DNA of 64,000 nt from assembly GCF_038002165.1 (NCBI RefSeq), contig NZ_JBBOBR010000001.1:3534001-3598000 (forward strand). The letters run 5' to 3'. A model generated the notes under the pieces. It did not search any database and had not been told where the DNA came from. It saw only the letters and a list, made by a program, of their open reading frames with translations. Source of the DNA: Cytobacillus sp. FSL H8-0458. Its GTDB lineage: Bacteria; Bacillota; Bacilli; Bacillales; Cytobacillaceae. Made by a program: the position numbers and the translations under genes. Shown piece after piece: positions 17,032 to 26,033 of the stretch (position 1 is the first letter of the stretch; every line of letters starts with the position of its first letter).

Positions 17032-17376
17032 TTACGCAAGTATTCGTTTGTACAGTACAATACACCATTTTCCTGAAGTACCTGGCTGCGCACCTGGCTG
17101 CCCAACAGTTTGAACGATAAAGATTGTTGGATTGTTAAATGAAACTGCTCTGCTGTTTCCTGGCGGAACGCTGAACACATTACCATTTACTGAGAAATCA
17201 ATTGTTCCTGGTCCGGCATTAAACACTTCAAATGTGCCTTGAATATAGTCATTTACAGCTGGTGCTGTCCACACAGCTTGATCAATCGGATCTTGGATGT
17301 TGCCACAAAGTTTTTCCTGAAAAATGACGGGATCGGGACAACAACAGCAATCACCACTTCTATTTGATCCACACAC
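17032..17376 (-). CDS. Endospore-appendage (Ena) subunit, DUF3992, first of the pair
   Basis: Also 114 residues with the same architecture: cysteine connector MCGSNRSGDCCCCP, IFQEKLCGNIQDP, NDYIQGTFEVFNAGPG, VPPGNSRAV, and GTSGKWCIVLYKRIL. The two proteins are identical in layout but differ at many positions, consistent with the two-major-subunit S-type appendages. The GTG start has GAGGAGAG 6 bases before it. A mother-cell-type -10 sequence lies about 40 bases upstream. Secretion signals are absent, as expected for a protein assembled inside the mother cell. Confidence 0.8.
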   Translation of the reverse strand: MCGSNRSGDCCCCPDPVIFQEKLCGNIQDPIDQAVWTAPAVNDYIQGTFEVFNAGPGTIDFSVNGNVFSVPPGNSRAVSFNNPTIFIVQTVGQPGAQPGTSGKWCIVLYKRILA

Positions 17377-17414
17377 AACTATCTCTCCTCGCTTTTTGTA
17401 ATTTAGTTATCTTA

Positions 17415-17423
17415 TAGTTTATG
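17415..17423 (-). promoter_or_regulatory. Candidate sigma-E/sigma-K -10 box for the Ena genes
   Basis: CATAAACTA on the minus strand matches the CATANNNTA -10 pattern of the mother-cell sigma factors and lies 39 bases before the GTG of the first Ena gene. No clear -35 is visible, so this is tentative. Confidence 0.4.
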
Positions 17424-17510
17424 ATAGCTTGCCTATTTAGGACTGATACAATAGCTGATTTTTGGTAACTTTGTACTTGCCATTAGCCAGCCCGCACCGG
17501 TTCGCCTAAT

Positions 17511-17536
17511 AAAAAAAGCTGCCTGGTTAAGCAGCT
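17511..17536 (-). terminator. Terminator after the Nudix gene
   Basis: On the minus strand AGCTGC-TTAACCAG-GCAGCT is followed by TTTTTTT. Confidence 0.75.
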
Positions 17537-17667
17537 GTTCCTGAGTTTGCGAATCTTTATATTCATAACTGCCAGGCTTGACGCTGCAGTTGGATTTTTC
17601 ATTAGAGTCAAATCGCCATACTTTTATTAACCTATATTTACCTTATACCTCATTTTTTCCAGAAATT

Positions 17668-18087
17668 TTACAACTCCACCCAATAATCTTCTCCACCATA
17701 AGCAACAGACGGAAGAGTAATTAAAAAGGCCAGGTCTTCCGGAAACGATAACTCTAAAGCTTTTAATTCCTCGATACTCTTCCAGGCAATGTCATAAATC
17801 AAATGCTCAGGGTCCTGAATTGTTGCTTTACCTCCAATAATCTCAACTTCAAAATATCTGACTTCTACGCCACTGCTCTCTTTTTTATAAATAGGCCGTA
17901 TCACCTTTACCTCAAATCCCGTTTCTTCCCTTACCTCCCTTATACAGCACTCTTCAAACGTTTCTCCTTCTTCCAATCCGCCGGAAGGAACAGACCAGCG
18001 TTTTGGTTCATCTGCTGTTCCCTGCAACACCATTAGAACCTTATCCCCTCTAATACAAACTCCCGCTGAGCCAAGCCATTTTTTCAT
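17668..18087 (-). CDS. Nudix hydrolase
   Basis: A 139-residue cytoplasmic Nudix enzyme that would hydrolyse a nucleoside diphosphate linked to another group. The Nudix box is complete: GGLEEGETFEECCIREVREE followed by TGF (about residues 36-58), with all three metal-binding glutamates. WSVPSGG precedes it and YFEVEIIGG follows. The specific substrate is unknown. Divergence from the truncated Nudix at 9769 and the fragment at 54936 shows three independent Nudix genes in the window. It is transcribed alone. Confidence 0.85.
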   Translation of the reverse strand: MKKWLGSAGVCIRGDKVLMVLQGTADEPKRWSVPSGGLEEGETFEECCIREVREETGFEVKVIRPIYKKESSGVEVRYFEVEIIGGKATIQDPEHLIYDIAWKSIEELKALELSFPEDLAFLITLPSVAYGGEDYWVEL

Positions 18088-18214
18088 AGAACCACCCTCT
18101 GATCACTTACTTTTCATTAAATATTCAACTATTTTAGCAGCTAATCCTTTTTTTCAATGACCGCCCCTTTCTTTAAATGGCAGGGAAACCAATTGTTCAT
18201 ATCCCGGCCCCTTT

Positions 18215-18290
18215 CTAGCTCTCTGCTAAACTTCGCTTTGATAAACTAATGACGATAACTTTTAGCCAGGAACATACCGGTTCACTGTTT
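18215..18290 (-). pseudogene. Degenerate copy of the 3' end of the flavin monooxygenase gene
   Basis: The minus strand reads EPVCSWLKVIVISLSKRSLA, ES, stop, which lines up with EEMQRFAKTVMPLVEQKRSL, IKS, stop of the gene at 14289, and the next bases (GCTAGAAAGGGGCC) also match. It is a worn remnant of a second copy. The rest of the 18088-18489 gap is AT-rich with no other coding signal. Confidence 0.45.
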
Positions 18291-18489
18291 TTAGCGGCAG
18301 AAAGCTACATGTGCATTTTCTGTGCAGTTTATTTTATTTTAGACGTGGTAGAACATAATGAAGACGCCATTTAAAGGGAGTTTCATATGCGTTCTTCCCG
18401 GCCCTTGTACAATGGCTTGTGCCTGATAATACCCTGCTTAAGTTAAAACAAGCATATCTTATAAATTCTAGCCAAGAGGGGGAAATAGA

Positions 18490-18939
18490 GTGAAAGCTTA
18501 TGTGAAATTTGCAGGAATGGTAATAGTCTCTACGATTGTCATGTTTATTTTTAAATATTTCAGTACATATAAATTGGACCATGTCTTCTTCAGTGAAACG
18601 AGGGCGTATATGGCACTGTTAATGGGGGCTACAATGGCTATCATTATGCTGGCTTTTATGCGCAACATGTTAAAAAATCGCAAATTGAATGCAGGAATTG
18701 CCGCTGGAAGTCTTTTCGTTTTCATCGCTTCCTTATTTTTATTGCGAAGCCAGACCACAGTGGATGATGCAGACTATATGGAAGCGATGATTCCGCACCA
18801 CTCCATTGCCATTTTAACCAGTGAACGGGCTCAGATATCAGATCCAAGAGTCCGCAGCTTAGCCGACACCATTATTGAAACACAAAAAAAAGAAATTTCG
18901 GAAATGAAGAAATTAATAAAAGACCTTAAAGAAGAATAA
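18490..18939 (+). CDS. DUF305-domain membrane protein
   Basis: A 149-residue protein with three hydrophobic segments (about residues 5-24, 38-57 and 66-85) and a C-terminal DUF305 helical domain carrying DYMEAMIPHHSIAILTSERA. The paired histidines are the family signature; DUF305 proteins are ferritin-like bundles often found near metal-handling genes. The GTG start follows AGAGGGGG. It stands alone here, though copper (CueP) and iron genes lie within 3 kb. A metal-related role is inference. Confidence 0.8.
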   Translation: MKAYVKFAGMVIVSTIVMFIFKYFSTYKLDHVFFSETRAYMALLMGATMAIIMLAFMRNMLKNRKLNAGIAAGSLFVFIASLFLLRSQTTVDDADYMEAMIPHHSIAILTSERAQISDPRVRSLADTIIETQKKEISEMKKLIKDLKEE

Positions 18940-18954
18940 CCATATCAATCAGAA

Positions 18955-18997
18955 TAAACCCAAAAAGCTCGGATAATAATCTCAGCTTTCTGGGTTT
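18955..18997 (+). terminator. Terminator after the DUF305 gene
   Basis: AAACCCAAAAAGCT pairs with AGCTTTCTGGGTTT (one mismatch), then TGAGTT. It can also serve the convergent monooxygenase remnant. Confidence 0.7.
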
Positions 18998-19013
18998 TGA
19001 GTTACTTCCTTCC

Positions 19014-20072
19014 CTATTGGGAACGGCCAGAGAGAATTACGGAAGCCAAATACTCAGCATCCCGCCCCACTCCGCAAATCAAAGCCGATCCTCGCTGGTA
19101 TTGCCAAGGCAAGCCTATAAAATATAGCCCCCTAATTTCAGTGATCCCCCTTTTATGTATCGGTATTCCTTCGTCAGAAATCACACCCTCTATATGAATC
19201 CAATCGTATGAGGGAACAAAACCAGTAGACCAGATGATACTTACGAAATTCCTCTGAGTCCCATCTTCAAAAAGAACTGCTGTATCACTGACCTGTCTAG
19301 CTTTAGGCTTTACATCAACCTTCTTATTATGAATGAGTGTTTTCAGCTCTTTTCCAAAAATCGGGTCCTTCTGTTTCTGAAACCAGCTGCCTTTAATCGT
19401 ATCTTTCCCCGGAAACAGCAGGCCGAGTTTTTCCAGCCAATAAAAAATGCTTTTACCCAGTATTGTTAAGGGCAAAAATTTCATGCGATGGCTAACAGCT
19501 ATAGTGACTTTCCGATCTTTGGCTAACTCCACAGCAAGCTGTGCACCCGAATTGCCGCCGCCCACAATCAATACTTCATCACCCGGCACTTCTGCCGGTG
19601 AACGATATTCTGAAGAGTGAAGCTGAAAAGCACCTGTTTTATCTTTAATAACAGGAGGTATATAACGTTTTTGAAATGCGCCAGCTGCGATGATAACTTG
19701 TTGAGCTTTAATGATACCGCTAATTAGTTTCTATAATAAACGAACCATCTGGCAGCTTATTTAACTTACTTACGTTTGTATTAAGCATAACCGGAAGATT
19801 AAAATGCTTCACATATTCATTCACATAATCCGCCATGTCATCCTTCGTCGGAAATTCCTCTGATGGACCTCTCATTTGCAGTCCGGGCAGACTGCTATAT
19901 CGGCGCGGAGTAAATAAAATAAGGGAATTATATCTTTGTCTCCAGGAGTCCCCAATACTGCCGTTTTTTTCTATTATCACAAAGGGTATCTTCTCTTTTT
20001 TTAAAAAATATCCCATTGCTAATCCGGCTTGACCACCGCCAATAATGACAGCTTCATACTTTTCATGGCCAT
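19014..20072 (-). pseudogene. FAD/NADPH flavin-containing monooxygenase, frameshifted
   Basis: A CzcO/FMO-type flavoprotein in pieces. The N-terminal part has the FAD motif AVIIGGGQAGLAMGYFLKK, and the C-terminal part has the NADPH motif VLIVGGGNSGAQLAVEL and the final GLPWQYQRGSALICGVG. The frame shifts near 19725 (after FIIETN, resuming at GIIKAQQVIIAAGAF). A second slip lies at the start: ATGGCCATGAAAAG at 20072 joins the right frame only if one A is added, giving MAMKKYEAVIIGG. Both sites are short homopolymers or low-complexity sequence, so assembly error is possible. About 350 residues if intact, normal for the family. Confidence 0.8.
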
Positions 20073-20207
20073 CGCTCCCAGCATTACATTCAAATATACA
20101 TTTGAATATTTTTATACAGAATAACCAGAAAAAGGAATGCAATTTCTCAAAAAAAAGAGCAGCCCAATGGCAGCCCGATAGCAGGTATTCGCCTGCGGCA
20201 GATACTT

Positions 20208-20735
20208 TTATGTTAATTGCATCGTGGTAATGCAGGTAGCGTCATCCTCAAAAGTAGAAATCTCGGATTCTGATGCTTTTCCATCATGCTTAATCTTTAT
20301 TTGATAGGTTTTGTCTCTTGGAAGCCATAAATCGAAAAACCCATTAGCCTGGGTTTTGACCTTATCGTCCAAAATCACATTGCCTTCCGTATCTTCAATA
20401 TATACATCAAACTCTTTTTCAGCCAGTTCACCTTGACAACCTGTCAAGCTATGATTCGTTCAAGGGTGGGTTTCATTAGCGTAAGGTGCAATCGATACGA
20501 AAAACTCTTCTTCCGGCAGATCATAGGATAATTCCTCTCCGTCCGATTCTTTAACGATCAGCTTCTCCGAGGTAATGGATGCAGACCCGGTCTTTATGTT
20601 TCCGACACTGTAATCGTTCACTAAGGCTTTGATGTCTTCAGTCTCTGAAGCAGCATCATCCTTGGAATCAGCTTGTCCACAGCCAGCTAATGCAATAGAA
20701 ATTAGTGAAGCAGCGAGAACTAATTTGATCTTCAT
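20208..20735 (-). CDS. cueP: CueP-family copper-binding lipoprotein with an in-frame UGA at a conserved Cys
   Basis: CueP binds copper outside the cytoplasm. The N-terminus is a lipoprotein signal (AASLISIALAGCG). The body shows LVNDYSVGNIKTGSASITS, YDLPEEEFFVSIAPY and, at the end, GFFDLWLPRDKTYQIKI and DDATCITTMQL. After NETHP comes TGA (20460-20462), then TNHSLTGCQGE in the same frame to a TAA. In the family this position is a cysteine (HPC...GC), one of the metal ligands. Either a nonsense mutation inactivates the gene or UGA is read as selenocysteine; a perfect hairpin follows at the right distance. The ATG at 20735 is preferred to upstream starts (AAGGA before it). Confidence 0.75.
20432..20448 (-). 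other. SECIS-like hairpin after the cueP UGA
   Basis: CTTGACA-GGT-TGTCAAG, a perfect 7-bp stem with a 3-base loop that begins with G. The loop starts 18 bases after the UGA, inside the 16-37 base range described for bacterial SECIS elements. It overlaps codons for SLTGCQG, so it may be chance. Confidence 0.3.
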
Positions 20736-20833
20736 CGTTTTCACATCCTTCTTCAGTTTCATCTCTTACTATACCAAAGTACTATAGCAAATAAATATGA
20801 ACAATTTATGAAGCTTCCAAAAAAGAGTACAAT

Positions 20834-20861
20834 AAAAAGGCCCGCTTCTTTAGCGAGCCTT
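20834..20861 (-). terminator. Terminator of the iron ABC operon
   Basis: On the minus strand AAGGCTCGC-TAAAGAA-GCGGGCCTT is followed by TTTATTG. Confidence 0.75.
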
Positions 20862-20867
20862 ACAGAG

Positions 20868-21566
20868 CTACCTTACAAATGTAAGTTTACTTTCCTTTTC
20901 AGGAGCTTCACATGGTGTTCCTTCCGCTTTTCCAAATACAATGCTTCTGCCGCAGATGGCTTCCACATCTTCTTTATCATGCGTCACCATGATACAGGTC
21001 ATGTTTGCCTTTTTCAGGATCATCAGAAGCTCATCCCTGATCGATCCTTTTAAATTCGCATCCAAATTGCTGAATGGCTCATCCATCAGCAGCAGCTTCG
21101 GCTTGGGAGCCAGAGCCCTTGCCAGTGCAATCCGCTGCTGCTGACCGCCGCTGAGCTCATGCGGATATCGTTTCTCAAACTCTGTCATCTGGACAAGCTC
21201 AAGCATCTCCCTGACACGGGGATATCTTTCTTTCCGCGGCAGGCGCGACAAACCGAATAATAAATTATCCTTTACTGACATATGAGGGAAAAGGGCATAA
21301 TCCTGAAATACCATGCCCACCCCTCGGTCTTCCGGCTGTACAAACGTCTTCTCTCCAGCTGCTTCTGTGCCTGCTATTTCAATCGTGCCAGACCTTGGAA
21401 TTTCAAGACCTGAAATCAACCTGAGCAGCGTGCTTTTACCGCTGCCGCTCTGTCCGAGTATGCCGACGATTTCCCCCTCGTCCACTTTAAAAGAAAAGTT
21501 CTCAATTACAGGAACACGGGCTTTAGGAAATGAAAATGTCAGATTCTGAATGGTAAGGATGTTCAT
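20868..21566 (-). CDS. Iron(III) ABC transporter ATP-binding protein (FbpC type)
   Basis: A 232-residue ABC ATPase that drives the permease encoded next to it. All nucleotide motifs are present: Walker A GQSGSGKST (about residue 37), Q-loop VFQDYALFPH, signature LSGGQQQRIALARAL (about 136), Walker B LLLMDEPFSNLD, and the switch histidine in VTHDKED. It is shorter than many FbpC proteins because the C-terminal TOBE region is nearly absent. The ATG overlaps the permease stop by 4 bases, indicating translational coupling. It is the last gene of a Fur-box operon. Confidence 0.9.
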   Translation of the reverse strand: MNILTIQNLTFSFPKARVPVIENFSFKVDEGEIVGILGQSGSGKSTLLRLISGLEIPRSGTIEIAGTEAAGEKTFVQPEDRGVGMVFQDYALFPHMSVKDNLLFGLSRLPRKERYPRVREMLELVQMTEFEKRYPHELSGGQQQRIALARALAPKPKLLLMDEPFSNLDANLKGSIRDELLMILKKANMTCIMVTHDKEDVEAICGRSIVFGKAEGTPCEAPEKESKLTFVR

Positions 21567-23209
21567 TTCTTCACCTTCTTATCAATCATTTGGAACACCG
21601 CAACAGATAAAACACTTATGAGAATAATCATGAGAGAAGGGATGGCTGCTTCATGAATCATCTCATCTTTTGCGTATTGATAGGTCTTCGTGGCAAGGGT
21701 ATCAAAGTTAAACGGCCTAAGCAGCAAAGCCAAAGGCAGTTCCTTAATAATCTCTACAAATGTTAAAATAAACCCGCTGAATAAAGCGCCCTTGATCAGC
21801 GGCAAATCCACCTTGAAAAAGGTTTTGGTGACGCCGAACCCGAGCATCCTGGATGCTTCTGTATATTTTGGGCCAATTTTTTCAAATCCGATTTCAACAG
21901 CATTATAGCCTGTTGCCATAAAGCGGATGGTATAGCCAATCACCAGCATGCCCAGAGATAAACTTAAAATAAGGGGAGCTTTTCCCCATCCCATATAAGC
22001 ATAAAATGGCGCAAGCAAAGAATCAAGTTCTATAAATAACGCCAGGATGCCAATCGCAATGATTGCCCCGGGAATCGAGTAGCCGGCTGTTGCGAGCTTG
22101 GATAAAATATAGGCCCCGTTCGAGTGCGACCGTGTTACATTGGCAATGATCACAGCAAATAATAGGATCAGCGCCGTGGAAATCATCCCAACAAAAACAG
22201 TCTGGTTTAACAGGGTAAAGAACGTGTCGTTCCATACCTTTGTGAAGGTCAGCCTGGTCCATGCCAGCAGCTGTACCACCGGTATAAAGAAGCCGAGAAG
22301 GAAGATCGCTGAACAATAACCGAACACTGCTGCAGCCTTAAGCCCCTTTAGCTTTTTCCGGACCAGGGGCCTTGATTTGCTGCTGATATTATAGCGTCTT
22401 CCCTGTCTGAGCAATTTTTCAATAAAAAACAATCCAACGATAATGACCATTAGCCATGCCGCGAGCCTCATAGCTGAATCTGCATCATACATGCCAAACC
22501 AGGTCTGGAAGATAGCTGTCGTAATCGTATGGATGCCAAAATAGCTTGTTACTCCATAATCACTTAATACTTCATAAATGACAAGCACAGCACCGGCCAC
22601 GATTGCCGGCCTGGAGAGCGGGAGGACAATTCTTACAAAAATTGAAAAAGGCTTTCTCCCCAGCAGCCTTGCATTTTCAAGGAAAGAAGAGCTCTGGTTT
22701 TCAAGAAACGCTCGGCAGATAATGTATACATATGGAAAAAGAAAGATCGTAAAAATAAATACGGCCCCTCTCAGAGAGGAGATTGACAGCCATTCCGGAT
22801 TGATCTGATAATCGAACTTGTTCCTTAACGTAACCTGTACGACCCCTGTATAGCTCAGCATCGTCCGATAGGTGTAAGCTGCGATATAGGGAGGAATGGC
22901 CAGCGGGAGAATCAGCCCCCAGCTAAAAAAACGTCTCAGAGGGAAATCATATGCCGCAATGAGCCAGGCCAGGCTCACCCCTAATATAGCTGTAAATAGC
23001 CCAGTCAGCACAACGAGAATAATCGAATTGGCAGCATAATTTTTTAAAAGATATTCCCTAATCTGAAACCAGTTTTCATTCGGTTCCTGGAAAATAGAAA
23101 AAAAGATAAACAAGATGGGCAGCAAAATTATTGCCGCCCCAATCAAGCTTACCAGCCACCATCCGTTAAAATCTTTTCGAAAAAAATGTTTAACAGATTC
23201 CGTATTCAT
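21563..23209 (-). CDS. Iron(III) ABC transporter permease (FbpB type)
   Basis: A 548-residue permease with two fused inner-membrane halves, about 12 helices. Each half has an EAA-type loop that contacts the ATPase: ENARLLGRKPFSIFVRIVLP (about residue 180) and EASRMLGFGVTKTFFKVDLP (about residue 450). This double arrangement is typical of FbpB/SfuB iron permeases. It follows the binding-protein gene by 2 bases and overlaps the ATPase gene by 4. Import of ferric ion delivered by the lipoprotein is the likely job; thiamine permease ThiP has a similar layout but the binding protein argues for iron. Confidence 0.9.
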   Translation of the reverse strand: MNTESVKHFFRKDFNGWWLVSLIGAAIILLPILFIFFSIFQEPNENWFQIREYLLKNYAANSIILVVLTGLFTAILGVSLAWLIAAYDFPLRRFFSWGLILPLAIPPYIAAYTYRTMLSYTGVVQVTLRNKFDYQINPEWLSISSLRGAVFIFTIFLFPYVYIICRAFLENQSSSFLENARLLGRKPFSIFVRIVLPLSRPAIVAGAVLVIYEVLSDYGVTSYFGIHTITTAIFQTWFGMYDADSAMRLAAWLMVIIVGLFFIEKLLRQGRRYNISSKSRPLVRKKLKGLKAAAVFGYCSAIFLLGFFIPVVQLLAWTRLTFTKVWNDTFFTLLNQTVFVGMISTALILLFAVIIANVTRSHSNGAYILSKLATAGYSIPGAIIAIGILALFIELDSLLAPFYAYMGWGKAPLILSLSLGMLVIGYTIRFMATGYNAVEIGFEKIGPKYTEASRMLGFGVTKTFFKVDLPLIKGALFSGFILTFVEIIKELPLALLLRPFNFDTLATKTYQYAKDEMIHEAAIPSLMIILISVLSVAVFQMIDKKVKK

Positions 23210-23211
23210 GT

Positions 23212-24291
23212 TTATTTCCAGCCTGTTTTATTGAAAATCTCAATGGCTTTTTGGTTATGCTTTCCTAAAGTATCAAAGTCAAGCTCCTGCATTTTAAAGT
23301 CGCCCCATGACTTAAGAATTTCCGGCTTTTCTGCTTCAGTGTTAACAGGGAACTCATAGTTGTTTGCTGATAAATATTCCTGAGCATCTTTGCCAGTCAT
23401 GTATTCAATTAGCTTTGTCGCATTTTCAGGATTTTTGCTGTGCTTCGTTAAGCCAATTCCGCTAATGTTTACATGAGTGCCGTTTGTTTCCTGGTTAGGG
23501 AAGAATACACCAAGACCTTCTGCCACTTTTACTTCTTCAGGGTCAGAAGAATTGGCAAGCAATCCTACATAGTACGTATTCATGATTCCCACATCACCAA
23601 TGCCGGCTGCAATGGCCTTCGCCTGGTCGCGGTCACCGCCATCCGGCTGGCGCGCGAAGTTTTTCACAATGCCTTCTGACCATTCTTCGGCCGCTTTTTC
23701 ACCATTCAACTCAATGAAAGAAGCAAGCAGGGACTGGTTATAAAGGCTTGTTGAAGAACGGGCAAGCACTTTGCCTTTCCACTTATCACTTGTTAGATCT
23801 TCATAAGTTGATAATTGATCAGGTGAAACTCTATCCTTCGAATACACGATGACACGTGCTCTGGTCGCCATTCCAACCCACTTGTTTTCTTTATCGCGCA
23901 GGTTCTCAGGGACATTTTCACTGATTACATCGGATTCAACCGTCTGAAGAATATCATTATCTTTTGCGTGCGCAAGGACACCGCCATCTACTGTAATAAA
24001 TAAATCCGCTTCCGTGCTTTCGCCTTCACGCTTCAGGCGCTCAATCAGCTCTTCCGCTTCCCCTTTAACGACATTGACTTTAATGCCTGTTTCTTCTGTG
24101 AAATCTTTATATACTTGATCATCTGCTTCATAATGTCTGGCAGTATATACATTAACCACCTGCTCTTCCTTTTTGGAAGCAGTGTCTTTTTCTTTTTCTC
24201 CCTCAGAAGCGCCTTCTCCCCCGCACCCCGCAAGAGCCAAAGTTAAAGCTGTTGTTGCAATAAAAGGTTTTAGTAATTTTGATAAGTTCAT
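23212..24291 (-). CDS. Iron(III)-binding lipoprotein (FbpA type)
   Basis: A 359-residue extracellular solute-binding protein. The lipobox LALAGC (about residue 22) anchors it outside the membrane. Family features include VVNVYTARHYEADDQVYKDF near the mature start, FITVDGGVLAHAKDND, WVGMATRARVIVYSKDRV, and a tyrosine pair in IMNTYYVGLL as used by FbpA proteins for ferric ion. A perfect Fur box lies 35 bases upstream, so the operon should be induced by iron limitation. First gene of the three-gene operon. Confidence 0.92.
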   Translation of the reverse strand: MNLSKLLKPFIATTALTLALAGCGGEGASEGEKEKDTASKKEEQVVNVYTARHYEADDQVYKDFTEETGIKVNVVKGEAEELIERLKREGESTEADLFITVDGGVLAHAKDNDILQTVESDVISENVPENLRDKENKWVGMATRARVIVYSKDRVSPDQLSTYEDLTSDKWKGKVLARSSTSLYNQSLLASFIELNGEKAAEEWSEGIVKNFARQPDGGDRDQAKAIAAGIGDVGIMNTYYVGLLANSSDPEEVKVAEGLGVFFPNQETNGTHVNISGIGLTKHSKNPENATKLIEYMTGKDAQEYLSANNYEFPVNTEAEKPEILKSWGDFKMQELDFDTLGKHNQKAIEIFNKTGWK

Positions 24292-24325
24292 GTTTTCTTT
24301 CCACCTTTATATATGTATTTGAAAA

Positions 24326-24340
24326 TGATAATTATTATCA
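24326..24340. promoter_or_regulatory. Fur box
   Basis: TGATAATTATTATCA is a perfect 7-1-7 inverted repeat, the core Fur consensus of Bacillus. It is 35 bases before the FbpA-type start. Confidence 0.92.
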
Positions 24341-24485
24341 CTATATTAATTCTACCTATTAATATTTATTTCGTCAACATTCTTTTGCTATGAAAATAAT
24401 AAATTTGTCAAATGAAATGTTTCCTCTTATATTCATTCCTATCAATCTATATGTAAATCAGAAAAATAAAAACTGCTTATTAATA

Positions 24486-24521
24486 ACAACAAGATCCTTA
24501 TGCGTATCAGGATCTTGTTGT
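24486..24521 (-). terminator. Terminator-like hairpin after the rhodanese/MBL gene
   Basis: ACAACAAGATCCT pairs perfectly with AGGATCTTGTTGT around a 10-base loop. The T tract on the minus strand is interrupted, so strength is uncertain. Confidence 0.6.
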
Positions 24522-24545
24522 AAAAGCATTCGCGGAATCTCTATT

Positions 24546-25679
24546 CTACCTGACCGCACACCGGTTTGGACCAATTTCCATTTCACGCTGTGTTTCTTCC
24601 TCTGGTGAGATTTTGCCCATATTCGTTTCCCGGATTTGCTGATAGGAATTCGGCTGCGGCGGTAGATTCTCCGTAACAGTTCTGCGGAACTCTTCCTCGC
24701 TGTCGATCTTTAAGCCATGATTCTGCTGGTACAGCACCCCGAGCTTTTCCGAAATGCTTCCATCCTCATTCATTTCATCTGAAATCATAAAATGTGCCGG
24801 GAGCACAAGCAGTTCATCGGTCAGCTCTTTATATCTTGTATATAAGGTTGTACGCAGGTCCTTTACCCAATCGCCAGCTTTCCCGGCCAGATCGGGGCGG
24901 CCAATCGAATCAATGAAAAGAATATCGCCTGTGAGCAAATATTGGCCATCGACCACAAATGAAGTACTGCCGATGGTATGGCCCGGCGAATATACTGCCT
25001 TAATGACTGTATCTCCTACCTGATACTCATCCCCGTCATGAATGTGATTGTACTCAAATTGGACCTCTTCCGCGTCCTTTGGAGGCAGATAATAACCCGC
25101 TCCAAACTTTTCAGCCAGCTTTCTTCCGCCTGAAATATGATCCGCATGCAAATGAGTATCAAGGACATGTGTGATGGTTATCTCTTTTTGCCTGATAAAA
25201 TCCTCATACGGACCTGCCATCCGGTTCGCATCAATCAATGCTCCCTTGCCATTGGACTCAATAAGATAGGATAAACAGCCTTTTCCGATCCGGACAAATT
25301 GATAAATGGATCCGCCTTGTTTCAAATCCCCAATTTTAATCGGCTCGAGGTGTTCACTCCATGCCTTCATTCCGCCTTCAATGGAATATACATTTGAAAA
25401 GCCTGCTTCCGCTACCTGTCCGGCAACAAACTCTGATGAGCCTCCCTTGGCGCATACGACAAAAATTTCCTGATCTTTAGGCATCTTGTCCTGGATGGAT
25501 TCCACTCCCTCAAGCAAATCAAAATACGGGGCGTTAATGATATGGACGTTTTTTCCTTCAATCTTCCAATCATCAAAGTCATCCGTATTTCGCACATCCA
25601 GAATGAATGTTTCTTCATGATTTAGAATTTTTCTGGTTAATTCCTTTACAGTGATTGTCTTAACATGATTCTCAGCCAT
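24546..25679 (-). CDS. Rhodanese-persulfide dioxygenase fusion (MBL fold)
   Basis: A 377-residue protein of sulfide oxidation. Residues 10-110 form a rhodanese with the active cysteine in VVCAKGGS (about residue 78). The rest is an ETHE1-like metallo-beta-lactamase: [17 protein letters not shown] gives the iron-binding HxHxDH, with further ligands in SPGHTIGST and LTGDILFID. It would oxidise glutathione- or bacillithiol-type persulfide to sulfite, with the rhodanese moving sulfur. The domain order (rhodanese first) differs from CstB. The ATG at 25679 has GAGGTG 6 bases before it. It follows a TusA gene by 21 bases. Confidence 0.9.
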   Translation of the reverse strand: MAENHVKTITVKELTRKILNHEETFILDVRNTDDFDDWKIEGKNVHIINAPYFDLLEGVESIQDKMPKDQEIFVVCAKGGSSEFVAGQVAEAGFSNVYSIEGGMKAWSEHLEPIKIGDLKQGGSIYQFVRIGKGCLSYLIESNGKGALIDANRMAGPYEDFIRQKEITITHVLDTHLHADHISGGRKLAEKFGAGYYLPPKDAEEVQFEYNHIHDGDEYQVGDTVIKAVYSPGHTIGSTSFVVDGQYLLTGDILFIDSIGRPDLAGKAGDWVKDLRTTLYTRYKELTDELLVLPAHFMISDEMNEDGSISEKLGVLYQQNHGLKIDSEEEFRRTVTENLPPQPNSYQQIRETNMGKISPEEETQREMEIGPNRCAVR

Positions 25680-25700
25680 TTTTTTCACCTCTTTGCGGGA

Positions 25701-26033
25701 TTAAAAAGTAAGTGTTACATCGGCATCCTTACCTATTATTTTTTCCTGGAGATCGCCATGGTCTGTTACATGAGGATGTTTCGCCTCCACTTTTTCTTCC
25801 TCCGCCGTCGCTTTGCGCAGGTAATGTTTTAAGGTATCTCCGTCTTCCAATGTTCCCAAGTAATGATTGCCAGTGCTCTGGGCCCATGCTTTAATATCTG
25901 CGGTAGACCCCTTATCCGTCGCCTGAACCTCCATTACCTGTCCTGGCTCAAGAGCGGTCATCTCTTTTTTGGTTTTAACAATTGGCATTGGACAGGAAAG
26001 TCCTTTAGCATCCAAGACTTTATTAACATTCAT
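25701..26033 (-). CDS. TusA-family sulfur carrier
   Basis: A 110-residue sulfurtransferase/carrier of the TusA (SirA) family. The persulfide-carrying cysteine sits in AKGLSCPMPIVKTKKEM (about residue 14), and VMEVQATDKGSTADIKAWA is typical of the fold. There is an extra C-terminal tail of about 35 residues (EEEKVEAKHPHVTDH and onward) beyond the usual 75-residue core. It forms an operon with the rhodanese/persulfide dioxygenase downstream and so should hand it sulfane sulfur. Confidence 0.9.
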   Translation of the reverse strand: MNVNKVLDAKGLSCPMPIVKTKKEMTALEPGQVMEVQATDKGSTADIKAWAQSTGNHYLGTLEDGDTLKHYLRKATAEEEKVEAKHPHVTDHGDLQEKIIGKDADVTLTF

